Below, in pieces: positions 1-7,083 of a stretch of 57,457 bases of DNA (within the stretch, counting starts at the first letter, position 1; the number at the start of each line of letters is the position of its first letter). The stretch covers positions 271,963 to 329,419 of the forward strand of contig PCCY01000004.1 of the NCBI GenBank assembly GCA_002731875.1, in the 5' to 3' direction. Below the pieces are notes generated by a model. It ran no database searches, was not told the DNA's origin, and saw only the letters and a list, made by a program, of their open reading frames with translations. The stretch is from Roseobacter sp. (lineage in GTDB: Bacteria > Pseudomonadota > Alphaproteobacteria > Rhodobacterales > Rhodobacteraceae). The position numbers and the translations under genes were made by a program.

Positions 1-723
1 CCCTACGGCGGCACGTTCATGTGTTTCACCGACTACGCCCGCCCCGCCATGCGTCTGGCGGCCCTGATGCAAATCCCGACCGTGTTTGTGATGACACATG
101 ACAGCATCGGTCTGGGCGAAGACGGCCCGACCCACCAACCGGTCGAACATCTGGCGATCAGCCGCGCGACACCGAACACCTATGTGTTCCGCCCCGCTGA
201 CACCGTTGAAACCGCCGAGGCTTGGGAAATCGCACTGAGCAGCAAAAAGACCCCTTCGGTGCTGTCGCTGACCCGTCAAGGCCTGTCCACCGTACGGCTT
301 GAGCACAAGAACAAGAACCTCACCGAACAGGGTGCCTATGTTCTGGCAGACGCCGAAGGCAAACGTCAGGTCATCCTGATCGCCACCGGCTCTGAAGTTG
401 AGATCGCGCTGAAAGCCCGTGACCTGCTGCAAGCCGAAGGCATCGGTACCCGCGTCGTGTCCATGCCCTGCATGGAGCTGTTCGCGGATCAGGACGAAGC
501 CTACCGCCGTCGCGTGCTGCCCGCGGGCCCCGTGCGCGTCGGCGTCGAAGCCGCCGCACGTCAGGGGTGGGACCGGTGGCTGACTGGCGAACGTGGTAAA
601 TGGAACAAGGCCGATTTCGTCGGCATGGACCGTTTCGGTGCCTCCGCCCCCGCGGAAGAGCTGTTTGAAAAGTTCGGCATTACCGCGCAGAATGTGGCCG
701 ATAAAGCCAAGGCGCTATTGTAA
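1..723 (+). CDS. tkt: Transketolase, C-terminal part (5' end outside window)
   Basis: Transketolase moves two-carbon ketol units between sugar phosphates with thiamine diphosphate in the pentose phosphate pathway. The frame is open from base 1 ([19 protein letters not shown]), so the gene starts before the window and only about 240 residues are seen. These cover the end of the pyrimidine-binding domain, with the family motif [20 protein letters not shown], and the C-terminal domain ([16 protein letters not shown]). It ends at a TAA at 721-723. The gene is followed by a probable 6S RNA and then opposite-strand genes, and the tandem gap genes lie 1.9 kb on, a grouping of central-carbon genes that suits it. 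Nothing looks broken. Confidence 0.97.
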   Translation, partial: PYGGTFMCFTDYARPAMRLAALMQIPTVFVMTHDSIGLGEDGPTHQPVEHLAISRATPNTYVFRPADTVETAEAWEIALSSKKTPSVLSLTRQGLSTVRLEHKNKNLTEQGAYVLADAEGKRQVILIATGSEVEIALKARDLLQAEGIGTRVVSMPCMELFADQDEAYRRRVLPAGPVRVGVEAAARQGWDRWLTGERGKWNKADFVGMDRFGASAPAEELFEKFGITAQNVADKAKALL

Positions 724-734
724 GCGGCAGACCG

Positions 735-880
735 TATCCGCACGAGCCAACCAGAGACCAATAAGGCATCCAACTCTGGTTCTTGCTGTGAATGATGCAA
801 ATCGCACAGCAAGGATGGGAGGCGACAGCGTTCAAGGGTTACAGAGATCCCGAAGCGGCTTTCGGGGTCTCTGACGCAAG
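735..880 (+). ncRNA. ssrS: Probable 6S RNA (RNA polymerase regulator); ends approximate
   Basis: The stretch 831-844 (TTCAAGGGTTACAG) is identical to the conserved 3' central-bulge segment of E. coli 6S RNA as I remember it, and the preceding GGCGACA (821-827) is also like that RNA. It sits in a run of inverted repeats: 749-756 with 774-781, 782-790 with 805-813 (nine perfect pairs, a good apical hairpin), and 752-759 with 866-873 (eight perfect pairs, a possible closing stem). 6S RNA folds as a long rod with a central bubble that mimics an open promoter and binds the housekeeping RNA polymerase. A second hairpin (843-854 with 861-872) competes with the closing stem. The exact 5' and 3' ends cannot be fixed by eye. 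Confidence 0.62.
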
Positions 881-969
881 CCGTTGTCAAGACCAAGCCC
901 GTTCCATAAGCGCGGGAAAGGCGGAAGCTCCTTCAGCCTCAAGCCATGACTGCGTGTGGCGGTGAGGCG

Positions 970-1365
970 TCAAGTGGCCTTTTTCATCTCGATCAGTTGT
1001 ATAAGGTTTCCACAGGTGTCATCGAAAACACCCATGCGGACAGAACCGGCATCCAGCGGCTCGGTGACAAACTTTACACCGCGCTCCGTCAGCTTCTTCC
1101 ATTCCGCATCCAGATCTTGCACCTGAAACGAGTGAGCGGCGATGTTGTCAGCAAATAACGCTGCTTTGTATGGTCCGACCGAGGGATGGTCGCTCGGTTC
1201 AAGCAGCAGCTCGGTTCCTTCCGGGTCTTCTTCGGAGACGACGGTCAGCCAACGATTGGCACCCAGGGCAATGTTGTGTTTGACCTTGAAGCCCAAGGTT
1301 TCGGTGTAGAACTTTTCAGCCTTGTCCTGATCATCGACAAAAATGCTGGTTACATAGATCTTCAT
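970..1365 (-). CDS. VOC-superfamily (glyoxalase/bleomycin-resistance fold) protein
   Basis: A 131-residue single-domain vicinal-oxygen-chelate protein. The start MKIYVTSIFVDDQDKAEKFY is typical of the fold, and GANRWLTVV, an acidic residue in TELLLEP and the C-terminal GVFDDTCGNLIQL complete the paired beta-alpha-beta modules. Family members are metal-dependent glyoxalases, dioxygenases or binding proteins; the substrate here is unknown. The ATG at 1365 is chosen over an upstream in-frame start because GGAG lies eight bases before it. It follows the DUF808 gene by 49 bases on the same strand, so the two are probably co-transcribed. Confidence 0.85.
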   Translation of the reverse strand: MKIYVTSIFVDDQDKAEKFYTETLGFKVKHNIALGANRWLTVVSEEDPEGTELLLEPSDHPSVGPYKAALFADNIAAHSFQVQDLDAEWKKLTERGVKFVTEPLDAGSVRMGVFDDTCGNLIQLIEMKKAT

Positions 1366-1414
1366 CAGTTGCTCCGTTTTCGTGCTTCGATCACGCACAA
1401 CGGTGTTCGGCCGT

Positions 1415-2413
1415 TCAAGCCGCGTGCTTGCTCGACTTTTTGCCGCTGAATACTGCGCGCCACAGCGGGGTGATGATCTTTTCTCCGATCGGGATCAGGA
1501 TCAAACCCAATGCCAGCCCCAGGACTCCGTCCATGGCGGCGGTGGCGATCCATTCAGCAGCACCGCGATAGGACTCGGGGAACAGATGTGCCGCACTGAC
1601 CGCATAGCCTTCGATGAGATGGCCAAGGCTGGTAAAGCCCATTTCCTCCATGCCGTGAACGATGATGGACCCGCCGACCCACAACATCGCGGCGGTCCCG
1701 ACGATCGTCAATAGCTTGAGAAAAGCGGGCATGCCACGCGCAATGCCGCGTCCGATTTTACGAGTCAGCGAGAAGTTGCCATTCTTCGCCAGATAGAGGC
1801 CCATGTCGTCCATCTTGACGATCAACGCGACGGATCCATACACCGCGACCGTGATGATAACCGCCGCGGCGGCCAAAGCCGCGGCCTCCATCCAGACGTT
1901 GGTCACCGTGAGGTTGGATAGAACAATGGTCATGATCTCGGCAGAGAGGATCAAATCTGTCTTGATCGCGCCCTTGGCCTTTTGCTCTTCCAGATGCGCG
2001 GGATCTTTGATCGCGGCCTTGTCGGCGCCGGGGGGGTAATCTGTATGCCCAGCCCCGCCGATCCCCACAGCATGCGCGACTTTTTCAGCACCTTCAAAAC
2101 ACAGATATGCCCCGCCCAGCATCAACAACGGTGCAATGGCCCAAGGCGCAAAGTTCGAAAGCAGCAAACCTGCCGGCAGCAGGTATACCAGCTTGTTCTT
2201 GAACGACCCTTTGGTAATGCGCCAGATTATCGGCAGCTCGCGGCTGGCTTTGAAACCGTGGACATATTTCGGGGTTACCGCCGCATCGTCAATCACCGCG
2301 CCCGCGGCCTTGGCACTTGCCTTGGTGGCTTGCCCTATAACATCATCAGCGCTGGCCGCAGCCACTTTGGCTATCGCCGCAACATCGTCCAACAGGGCCA
2401 GCAAACCGCTCAT
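1415..2413 (-). CDS. DUF808 family (YedI-like) inner-membrane protein
   Basis: A 332-residue protein of the DUF808/YedI family, whose function is not established. The N-terminal part (about residues 1-75) is alanine-rich and helical and leads into KLVYLLPAGLLLSNFAPWAIAPLLMLGGAYLCFEGAEK, a family hallmark, followed by several membrane segments (around residues 160-200, 230-260 and 290-315). The ATG at 2413 has GGAG seven bases upstream. It is the first gene of a probable two-gene unit with the VOC protein, facing away from the gap genes; the 190-base divergent region holds the LacI-type sites listed below. Confidence 0.88.
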   Translation of the reverse strand: MSGLLALLDDVAAIAKVAAASADDVIGQATKASAKAAGAVIDDAAVTPKYVHGFKASRELPIIWRITKGSFKNKLVYLLPAGLLLSNFAPWAIAPLLMLGGAYLCFEGAEKVAHAVGIGGAGHTDYPPGADKAAIKDPAHLEEQKAKGAIKTDLILSAEIMTIVLSNLTVTNVWMEAAALAAAAVIITVAVYGSVALIVKMDDMGLYLAKNGNFSLTRKIGRGIARGMPAFLKLLTIVGTAAMLWVGGSIIVHGMEEMGFTSLGHLIEGYAVSAAHLFPESYRGAAEWIATAAMDGVLGLALGLILIPIGEKIITPLWRAVFSGKKSSKHAA

Positions 2414-2479
2414 CTAATATCTCCAAAATCAATTCAGGTAAGGGTAGCGCACCGCGCCGAGAAGGCAAAGCCCCGCCTA

Positions 2480-2514
2480 CCTTTACCGCTAACATAAACT
2501 TTTAACGCTAACAT
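2480..2514 (+). promoter_or_regulatory. Two LacI-type operator-like sites upstream of the first gap gene
   Basis: Two copies of CGCTAACAT (2487-2495 and 2506-2514) lie 19 bases apart. Each is the right half of a 16-bp palindrome centred on CG. Against an ideal ATGTTAGC/GCTAACAT site the two score about 12/16 and 13/16. A better match (14/16) lies before the second gap gene. They lie 93-127 bases upstream of the gap ATG, ahead of a possible -10 (TATAGA near 2562), which is an activator-like position. CceR, a LacI-family central-carbon regulator of alphaproteobacteria, binds sites of this general form. That it acts here is inference. Confidence 0.5.
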
Positions 2515-2606
2515 GAGGAAATCAGGAGGTTTTAGACCTTTAACCTCGCCATGGCCTCCAGATATAGAGCGCACAAAGTCACGCTTTTGCCAAAGGACGC
2601 CCCCCC

Positions 2607-3608
2607 ATGACGATCAAAGTAGGTATCAACGGATTTGGCCGTATCGGTCGCTGTACCCTTTCTCACATCGCGGCTTCGGGGCGCGAAGATATCGAAGTGG
2701 TGCGCATCAATGCCACCGGCCCGATCGAGACCGCAGCGCACCTTATCAAATATGATTCCGTCCATGGCAGGTTCCCCAACGAGGTCAAGGTCGGCAACGG
2801 GACGCTTGATCTTGGCCGTGGCGAAATGCAGGTCATGTCTACGTACCGTATGGAGGAGCTTGACTGGGACGGCTGCGACGTTGTGTTGGAATGTACCGGA
2901 AAATTCAACGACGGCACAAAAGCAAATGTTCACCTGGACCGCGGTGCCAAGCGCGTCTTGCTGTCAGCACCCGGCAAAAACGTCGACAGGACAGTGGTTT
3001 TCGGCGTAAACGATAACGAATTGATCGCATCCGATAAAATGGTGTCGAACGGATCGTGCACAACCAATTGTCTGGCCCCGCTTGCCAAGGTTTTGCACGA
3101 AGCGTTTGGCATCGAAAGCGGTGTGATGACCACGGTACACAGCTATACCGGTGACCAGACTACGCTGGATCGCCGTCATGACGATCTTTACCGTGCCCGC
3201 GCTGCCGCAATGGCGATCATCCCCACATCGACAGGGGCCGCGGCGGCGTTGGGCGAAGTTCTGCCTGCGCTGAAAGGTAAGCTGGATGGCACGGCAATGC
3301 GTGTGCCGACCCCGAACGTCAGCGCGGTTGACCTGACGTTCTGCGCCTCGCGCGATGTCACCGTCGACGAAGTCAACCAGGCGGTGCTGGCTGCCACCAA
3401 TGGCCCCATGGGACGCGTTCTGGCCTATGATCCCGAACAGAAGGTATCGATTGATTTCAACCATACTGAACACAGTTCCATCTTTGCACCGGACCAAACC
3501 AAGGTTGTCGGGGGGCGGCTTGTGCGCGTCCTGGCATGGTACGACAATGAGTGGGCATTCTCGGTACGCATGGCCGACGTCGCCGTCGCCATGGGCAAAC
3601 TAGGCTGA
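2607..3608 (+). CDS. gap: Glyceraldehyde-3-phosphate dehydrogenase, GapB-like paralog
   Basis: A 333-residue type I GAPDH: Rossmann motif INGFGRIGR at residues 7-15, catalytic Cys151 in SCTTNC and His178 in VHSYTGD. It converts glyceraldehyde-3-phosphate to 1,3-bisphosphoglycerate, or the reverse. The residue after INx that sets cofactor choice is Ala36 (RINATG), where NAD-specific enzymes have Asp. In B. subtilis GapB the same Asp-to-Ala change goes with NADP use and gluconeogenic flow, so this copy may prefer NADP(H). The motif around Cys reads NGSCTTNC rather than the usual NASCTTNC. The ATG at 2607 follows AAAGGA. A second gap gene lies 322 bases downstream. Confidence 0.96.
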   Translation: MTIKVGINGFGRIGRCTLSHIAASGREDIEVVRINATGPIETAAHLIKYDSVHGRFPNEVKVGNGTLDLGRGEMQVMSTYRMEELDWDGCDVVLECTGKFNDGTKANVHLDRGAKRVLLSAPGKNVDRTVVFGVNDNELIASDKMVSNGSCTTNCLAPLAKVLHEAFGIESGVMTTVHSYTGDQTTLDRRHDDLYRARAAAMAIIPTSTGAAAALGEVLPALKGKLDGTAMRVPTPNVSAVDLTFCASRDVTVDEVNQAVLAATNGPMGRVLAYDPEQKVSIDFNHTEHSSIFAPDQTKVVGGRLVRVLAWYDNEWAFSVRMADVAVAMGKLG

Positions 3609-3620
3609 ACCCTTGCGACA

Positions 3621-3656
3621 TGGTCGTTGCCCTGTCATATCAACGGGCAACGACCA
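3621..3656 (+). terminator. Perfect 12-bp hairpin after the first gap gene
   Basis: TGGTCGTTGCCC (3621-3632) pairs perfectly with GGGCAACGACCA (3645-3656) across a 12-base loop, 12 bases after the gap stop codon. No T-run follows, so it may act as a weak terminator, a 3' end stabiliser or an attenuating hairpin ahead of the small membrane-peptide gene at 3673. Confidence 0.55.
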
Positions 3657-3672
3657 ATCAAGGACCCCAACG

Positions 3673-3816
3673 ATGACAACACCCATAGCTATCGTTCTTG
3701 CCACCGCGGTGATCGTAGCATTGGGCGTCGACACGATGATGTACGGCAATCAGCACCTGATCTTCCTCGTGAAAAAGTTTGTTGATCTCATCGAATGGGT
3801 GGCCTTCTGGCGTTGA
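3673..3816 (+). CDS. Small (47 aa) single-span membrane protein between the gap paralogs
   Basis: MTTPIAIVLATAVIVALGVD forms a clear N-terminal transmembrane segment (about residues 4-23), followed by a short hydrophilic turn and a second hydrophobic, aromatic-rich stretch ending in FVDLIEWVAFWR. There is an AAGGA ten bases before the ATG. The length, the membrane character and the position in an otherwise tight neighbourhood support a real gene, but I do not recognise a family and assign no function. It is separated from the first gap gene by a strong hairpin and from the second by a promoter, so it may be transcribed with the first. Confidence 0.6.
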   Translation: MTTPIAIVLATAVIVALGVDTMMYGNQHLIFLVKKFVDLIEWVAFWR

Positions 3817-3873
3817 CCCGGCCGCGGTCCGATCCGAAAACCCACAAACCCCCACGCACCCCCCCGGCATCGG

Positions 3874-3912
3874 TTGACATACCGCGAGATTCATGAATGT
3901 TAGCGCTATCAC
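3874..3912 (+). promoter_or_regulatory. Promoter with overlapping LacI-type operator before the second gap gene
   Basis: A consensus -35 hexamer TTGACA is at 3874-3879. The expected -10 position (about 3897-3903) falls inside a 16-bp palindrome ATGTTAGCGCTATCAC (3897-3912), which matches an ideal CG-centred LacI-type site at 14 of 16 positions and shares its half-site with the pair before the first gap gene. The ribosome-binding site CAGGAGG (3916-3922) follows directly. A protein bound here would block the promoter, so repression is the natural reading. Confidence 0.6.
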
Positions 3913-3930
3913 ATTCAGGAGGACGCTTTC

Positions 3931-4932
3931 ATGGCCACTAAACTGGCAATCAACGGCTTTGGTCGCATCGGTCGCAATGTGCTGCGCGCTCTGATGGAAC
4001 AGGACAACACCGATCTTCAGGTGATCGCTATCAACGATTTGGCCCCGGTCGGCACGAATGCACATTTGTTTGAATTCGACTCTGTTCACGGACGCTATCG
4101 CGGTCGCGTAACTGTCGAAGGTGACACGATGGACGTGGGCCAAGGCCCGATCCGTGTGTCAGCCGAACGCGATCCCGCTGCATTGGACTGGGGTGATGTC
4201 GATATCGTGCTCGAATGCACCGGCATCTTTGTTACCCATGCCGCTGCGGCCAAGCATCTGGAAAACGGGGCCAAGCGGGTACTGATCTCGGCCCCTGGAA
4301 AAGATGCGATGAAAACGATCGTTTATGGCGTCAATCATGACCTGATCGACGGCAGTGAAACCGTGCTCAGCAATGCTTCGTGTACGACGAACTGCATGGC
4401 TCCGCTTACCAAGACGCTGCACGACGCTTTTGGAATCAAGCACGGCCACATGACCACGATCCACAGCTATACGGGGGATCAACCCACCCACGACACTGCC
4501 CACAGCGATCTTTACCGCGCCCGCGCCGCGGCGTTGTCAATGATCCCGACAACCACCGGGGCGGCCAAAACACTTGGCAAGGTGTTACCCGATCTGGACG
4601 GGCGCATTGGCGGTACCGCAATCCGCGTCCCCACGCCGAATGTGTCATGCGTCGATCTGGTCGTCGAAGTTTCACGGGACGTGACAAGGGACGAGGTAAA
4701 TGCGGCATTGCAGGATGCGGCGAACGGCCCGCTCAAGGGGATCATGGGGATGGTGGACCGCCCACTGGTGTCAATCGACCTTAATCACGACAGCCATTCA
4801 TGCGTCGTGGCAACCGACCAGACATCGGTACAGGCCAAAACGCAAATACGCGTGCTGGCCTGGTACGACAACGAATGGGGCTTCTCGAACCGGATGCTGG
4901 ACACCTCCAGGGTGATCGCGAAAACGCTTTAG
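3931..4932 (+). CDS. gap: Glyceraldehyde-3-phosphate dehydrogenase, NAD-type paralog
   Basis: A 333-residue type I GAPDH aligning without gaps to the upstream copy: INGFGRIGR at residues 7-15, catalytic Cys151 in NASCTTNC, His178 in IHSYTGD. Unlike its neighbour it keeps Asp36 (AINDLA), the residue that binds the adenosine ribose of NAD, so it should be the glycolytic NAD-dependent enzyme. It has its own promoter and operator and a strong AGGAGG. The stop codon overlaps the end of coaD, which converges from the other strand, by four bases. Having two enzymes of one step side by side with different cofactor signatures suggests they serve opposite flux directions. Confidence 0.97.
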   Translation: MATKLAINGFGRIGRNVLRALMEQDNTDLQVIAINDLAPVGTNAHLFEFDSVHGRYRGRVTVEGDTMDVGQGPIRVSAERDPAALDWGDVDIVLECTGIFVTHAAAAKHLENGAKRVLISAPGKDAMKTIVYGVNHDLIDGSETVLSNASCTTNCMAPLTKTLHDAFGIKHGHMTTIHSYTGDQPTHDTAHSDLYRARAAALSMIPTTTGAAKTLGKVLPDLDGRIGGTAIRVPTPNVSCVDLVVEVSRDVTRDEVNAALQDAANGPLKGIMGMVDRPLVSIDLNHDSHSCVVATDQTSVQAKTQIRVLAWYDNEWGFSNRMLDTSRVIAKTL

Positions 4933-5423
4933 GTTCGAAACCGTTTCAACAGTTCGGCATTAACGGCGGGCGTCACAAACTTGCTGACGTCGCCGCCAAG
5001 CCGGGCGATCTCCTTGACCAACTTGCTGGCGATCGCCTGATGTTCGGCCTCGGCCATCAGAAACACGGTTTCGATACTGTCATCAAGCTTTCGGTTCATA
5101 CCCACCATCTGGTATTCGTATTCGAAATCGGCGACAGCACGTAAACCGCGTATGATCATCTGCGCACCCACATCACGTGCACAGTCGATCAGCAGGTTTT
5201 CAAACGGATACACGATAATTTCGGTACCTGTCTCTACGCGCAATTTGCTGCATTCTTCCTCAATCTGCTGCACCCGCTCTTCCAGCTCGAACAAGGGGCC
5301 CTTGTCACGGTTGATCGCAACGCCGATCACCAGTTTATCAACCAATGTAGCAGCACGCCGGATGATATCGATATGCCCGAGGGTGATGGGATCAAAGGTG
5401 CCGGGGTAAAGGCCAACGCGCAT
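4929..5423 (-). CDS. coaD: Pantetheine-phosphate adenylyltransferase
   Basis: CoaD transfers AMP from ATP to 4'-phosphopantetheine, the fourth step of coenzyme A synthesis. The 164-residue product has the usual length and the nucleotidyltransferase signature GTFDPITLGHIDII near residue 9 (T/HxGH motif with His18), the mid-protein IIRGLRAVADFEYEYQM and the C-terminal EIARLGGDVSKFVTP. The start is at ATG 5423 with little visible ribosome-binding sequence. The 3' end overlaps the convergent gap gene by four bases and leaves no room for a terminator between them. Confidence 0.97.
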   Translation of the reverse strand: MRVGLYPGTFDPITLGHIDIIRRAATLVDKLVIGVAINRDKGPLFELEERVQQIEEECSKLRVETGTEIIVYPFENLLIDCARDVGAQMIIRGLRAVADFEYEYQMVGMNRKLDDSIETVFLMAEAEHQAIASKLVKEIARLGGDVSKFVTPAVNAELLKRFRT

Positions 5424-5503
5424 AGGGCAGTCCAGTCAATTGAAGTCGAAAATTAACGCACGCAAGCATTTACGCTGGGAAAATGCAACGGGTATTCGGC
5501 GGG

Positions 5504-5938
5504 TCAATGACCCATGATCATCCCTTGCAAGGCATCTTTTTCCATTGAAAGCTCCATCAACCGCGCCTTGACCACGTCGCCCAGTGATATCAGCCCGATC
5601 AGCGTACCATCCTCCAGAACCGGCATATGGCGAAACCGCCCCTCGGTCATCTTGGCCAAAATATCATCCGCACGCTCGTTTTTCGCACAGGTGATCAGCT
5701 TGCTGGTCATCAATTCCTCTACGGTCTTGGTCAGACACCCGCCGCCCTGCTGGCCAAGAGCGCGGACGATATCACGCTCGGACAGGATCCCGTCGGGGCG
5801 CTTGCCATCGCTGGAAATAACCAAAGTACCGATCCGCTTCTCCGATAAAAGCTTCGCGGCTTCCGAGATCAGCATGCTGGGCTTCACTGTCGTCACACTA
5901 TCATCGGCTTTTGTTTTCAGGATTTGAGAAACCAGCAT
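5504..5938 (-). CDS. Tandem CBS-domain protein
   Basis: A 144-residue protein made almost wholly of a CBS pair. The first domain is about residues 10-65 (TVKPSMLISEAAKLLSEKRIGTLVISSDGKRPDGILSERDI in short segments) and the second about 75-130 (MTSKLITCAKNERADDILAKMTEGRFRHMPVLEDGTLIGLISLGDVVKA). CBS pairs bind adenine nucleotides and act as energy sensors for other proteins; no catalytic domain is attached here and the partner is unknown. The ATG at 5938 has GAGG seven bases upstream. It stands alone between coaD and the LysR gene. Confidence 0.9.
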   Translation of the reverse strand: MLVSQILKTKADDSVTTVKPSMLISEAAKLLSEKRIGTLVISSDGKRPDGILSERDIVRALGQQGGGCLTKTVEELMTSKLITCAKNERADDILAKMTEGRFRHMPVLEDGTLIGLISLGDVVKARLMELSMEKDALQGMIMGH

Positions 5939-5999
5939 GGTCAGCCCTCTCGCAATAAAATTACCTACCAGACAAGGTTCTCTTTAATACTGTTGCGTG

Positions 6000-6896
6000 T
6001 CAAGTTATTGCCTCAAGCCGGGCGACTTCTGTTCGAACCCCCTGGGTCAGCTTTTCGGCAAACCGGCTCAGCCTCTGATTTCGCCGGTCGTCCTCGTGAC
6101 GTATCAAATAGAACGCCCGACTCAATTCCACCTCCCCTGCCAAGATGCGGGTCACCCCCGGTGTCGCCGATAGCGCGAAATCATGAACGACCCCGACGCC
6201 GCCACCCTGCCTGATCATGTTCATTTGCACCGATACCGAATTGGAGGCGAGCGGTACCCGCGTCAGACTCAATTCGGCCAGATAATCCAGCTCTCGGTCA
6301 AAGATCATGTCAGGTATATACCCGACAAGCCGATGACGCTGAAGATCGGCCACCGTCCGGATGGTATCATGGGCGGCCAGATACCGGTCCGAGGCCGCCA
6401 GATGTAGGCGGTAATCGGTCATCTTATGCACGACCAATCGCCCCGCTGTCGGAACGCTGACGCCAATCGCCATATCGGCTTCGCGCCGGGAAAGGTTGAA
6501 CACCCGGGGCAAGGCGACAATCTGAATGTCCAGTTCCGGATTCTCGGCCACCAAGGCCGCACACACCTGCGGCAACAGATAGTTCGCGCAGCCATCCGGC
6601 GCGCCGATGCGAATTTGACCGCGCAGCTGATCCGTCGGATCTGGCACCTCCGCCGTGGCGATTCGCATCGCCTGTTCTGCCGCTTCGGCACGCTCCAGCA
6701 ACTGACTTCCGGCCTCGGTCACCGCATACCCCGTCGGTGACTTGACAAACAACGCCGTACGCAACTCCTTTTCCAACCGTGCCATCCTGCGGCCAAGCGT
6801 AGCCGGGTCCAACCGCAAGACCTTGCCCGCCCCCGACAAGCTGTGTTCGCGCGCCACCGCAATGAACAGCCTCAAATCGTCCCAGTTTTCCGGCAC
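6000..6896 (-). CDS. LysR-family transcriptional regulator
   Basis: A 298-residue regulator with an N-terminal winged helix-turn-helix (about residues 5-65, RLFIAVAREHSLSGAGKVLRLDPATLGRRMARLEKEL) and a periplasmic-binding-protein-like effector domain. It starts at GTG 6896, with GAAAGG eight bases upstream. It is divergent from mmsA, the usual arrangement for a LysR protein and its target, and a 20-bp palindrome (6991-7010) lies between them. Control of the valine/methylmalonate-semialdehyde gene is inferred from that position only. The ligand is unknown. Confidence 0.9.
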   Translation of the reverse strand: MPENWDDLRLFIAVAREHSLSGAGKVLRLDPATLGRRMARLEKELRTALFVKSPTGYAVTEAGSQLLERAEAAEQAMRIATAEVPDPTDQLRGQIRIGAPDGCANYLLPQVCAALVAENPELDIQIVALPRVFNLSRREADMAIGVSVPTAGRLVVHKMTDYRLHLAASDRYLAAHDTIRTVADLQRHRLVGYIPDMIFDRELDYLAELSLTRVPLASNSVSVQMNMIRQGGGVGVVHDFALSATPGVTRILAGEVELSRAFYLIRHEDDRRNQRLSRFAEKLTQGVRTEVARLEAIT

Positions 6897-6912
6897 CTTA
6901 CATACCTTTCCA

Positions 6913-6967
6913 TTTCATTTTGCCAAACAAACTCCGGGGGAGTCCGCAGGACGGGGGCTGGCCCCCG
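6913..6967 (-). repeat. Copy of a GC-hairpin + GGAGTTT..GGCAAAATGAAA intergenic repeat
   Basis: Read on the minus strand, a hairpin CGGGGG-N4-CCCCCG (6952-6967) is followed by GGAGTTTGTTTGGCAAAATG AAA (6913-6935). The same tail occurs at 11794-11817 and 46633-46657, and the hairpin type recurs at 33170-33191. Similar hairpin-plus-tail sequences are, as I recall, common at gene ends in Rhodobacterales. Here, unusually, it lies in front of a gene, between divergent LysR and mmsA. Confidence 0.6.
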
Positions 6968-6990
6968 ACACTCCCTAGCCACAACCCTAC

Positions 6991-7010
6991 GCTTTGCAAA
7001 AATGCAAAGC
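6991..7010. promoter_or_regulatory. Palindrome GCTTTGCA-N4-TGCAAAGC, candidate operator for LysR/mmsA
   Basis: Two perfect eight-base arms (6991-6998 and 7003-7010) flank four A residues. It lies 95 bases before the LysR start and 74 before the mmsA start. The form suits a LysR-type T-N11-A site. The TTTGCAAA-like core also recalls the half-sites reported for the ScfR-type propionyl-CoA regulator PccR of R. sphaeroides, and mmsA makes propionyl-CoA. Which protein binds is not decided by the sequence. Confidence 0.5.
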
Positions 7011-7083
7011 CACCCTGACTTCATTCCTCTTTTCGTTTGTTTTTCGCAAGGCTACCCTGCCGACAAATTCAAGGAGGATTCCA

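Noticed and set aside
5424..5503. Regulatory element between coaD and the CBS gene
   Set aside because: The 80 bases show no clear stem, terminator or operator.
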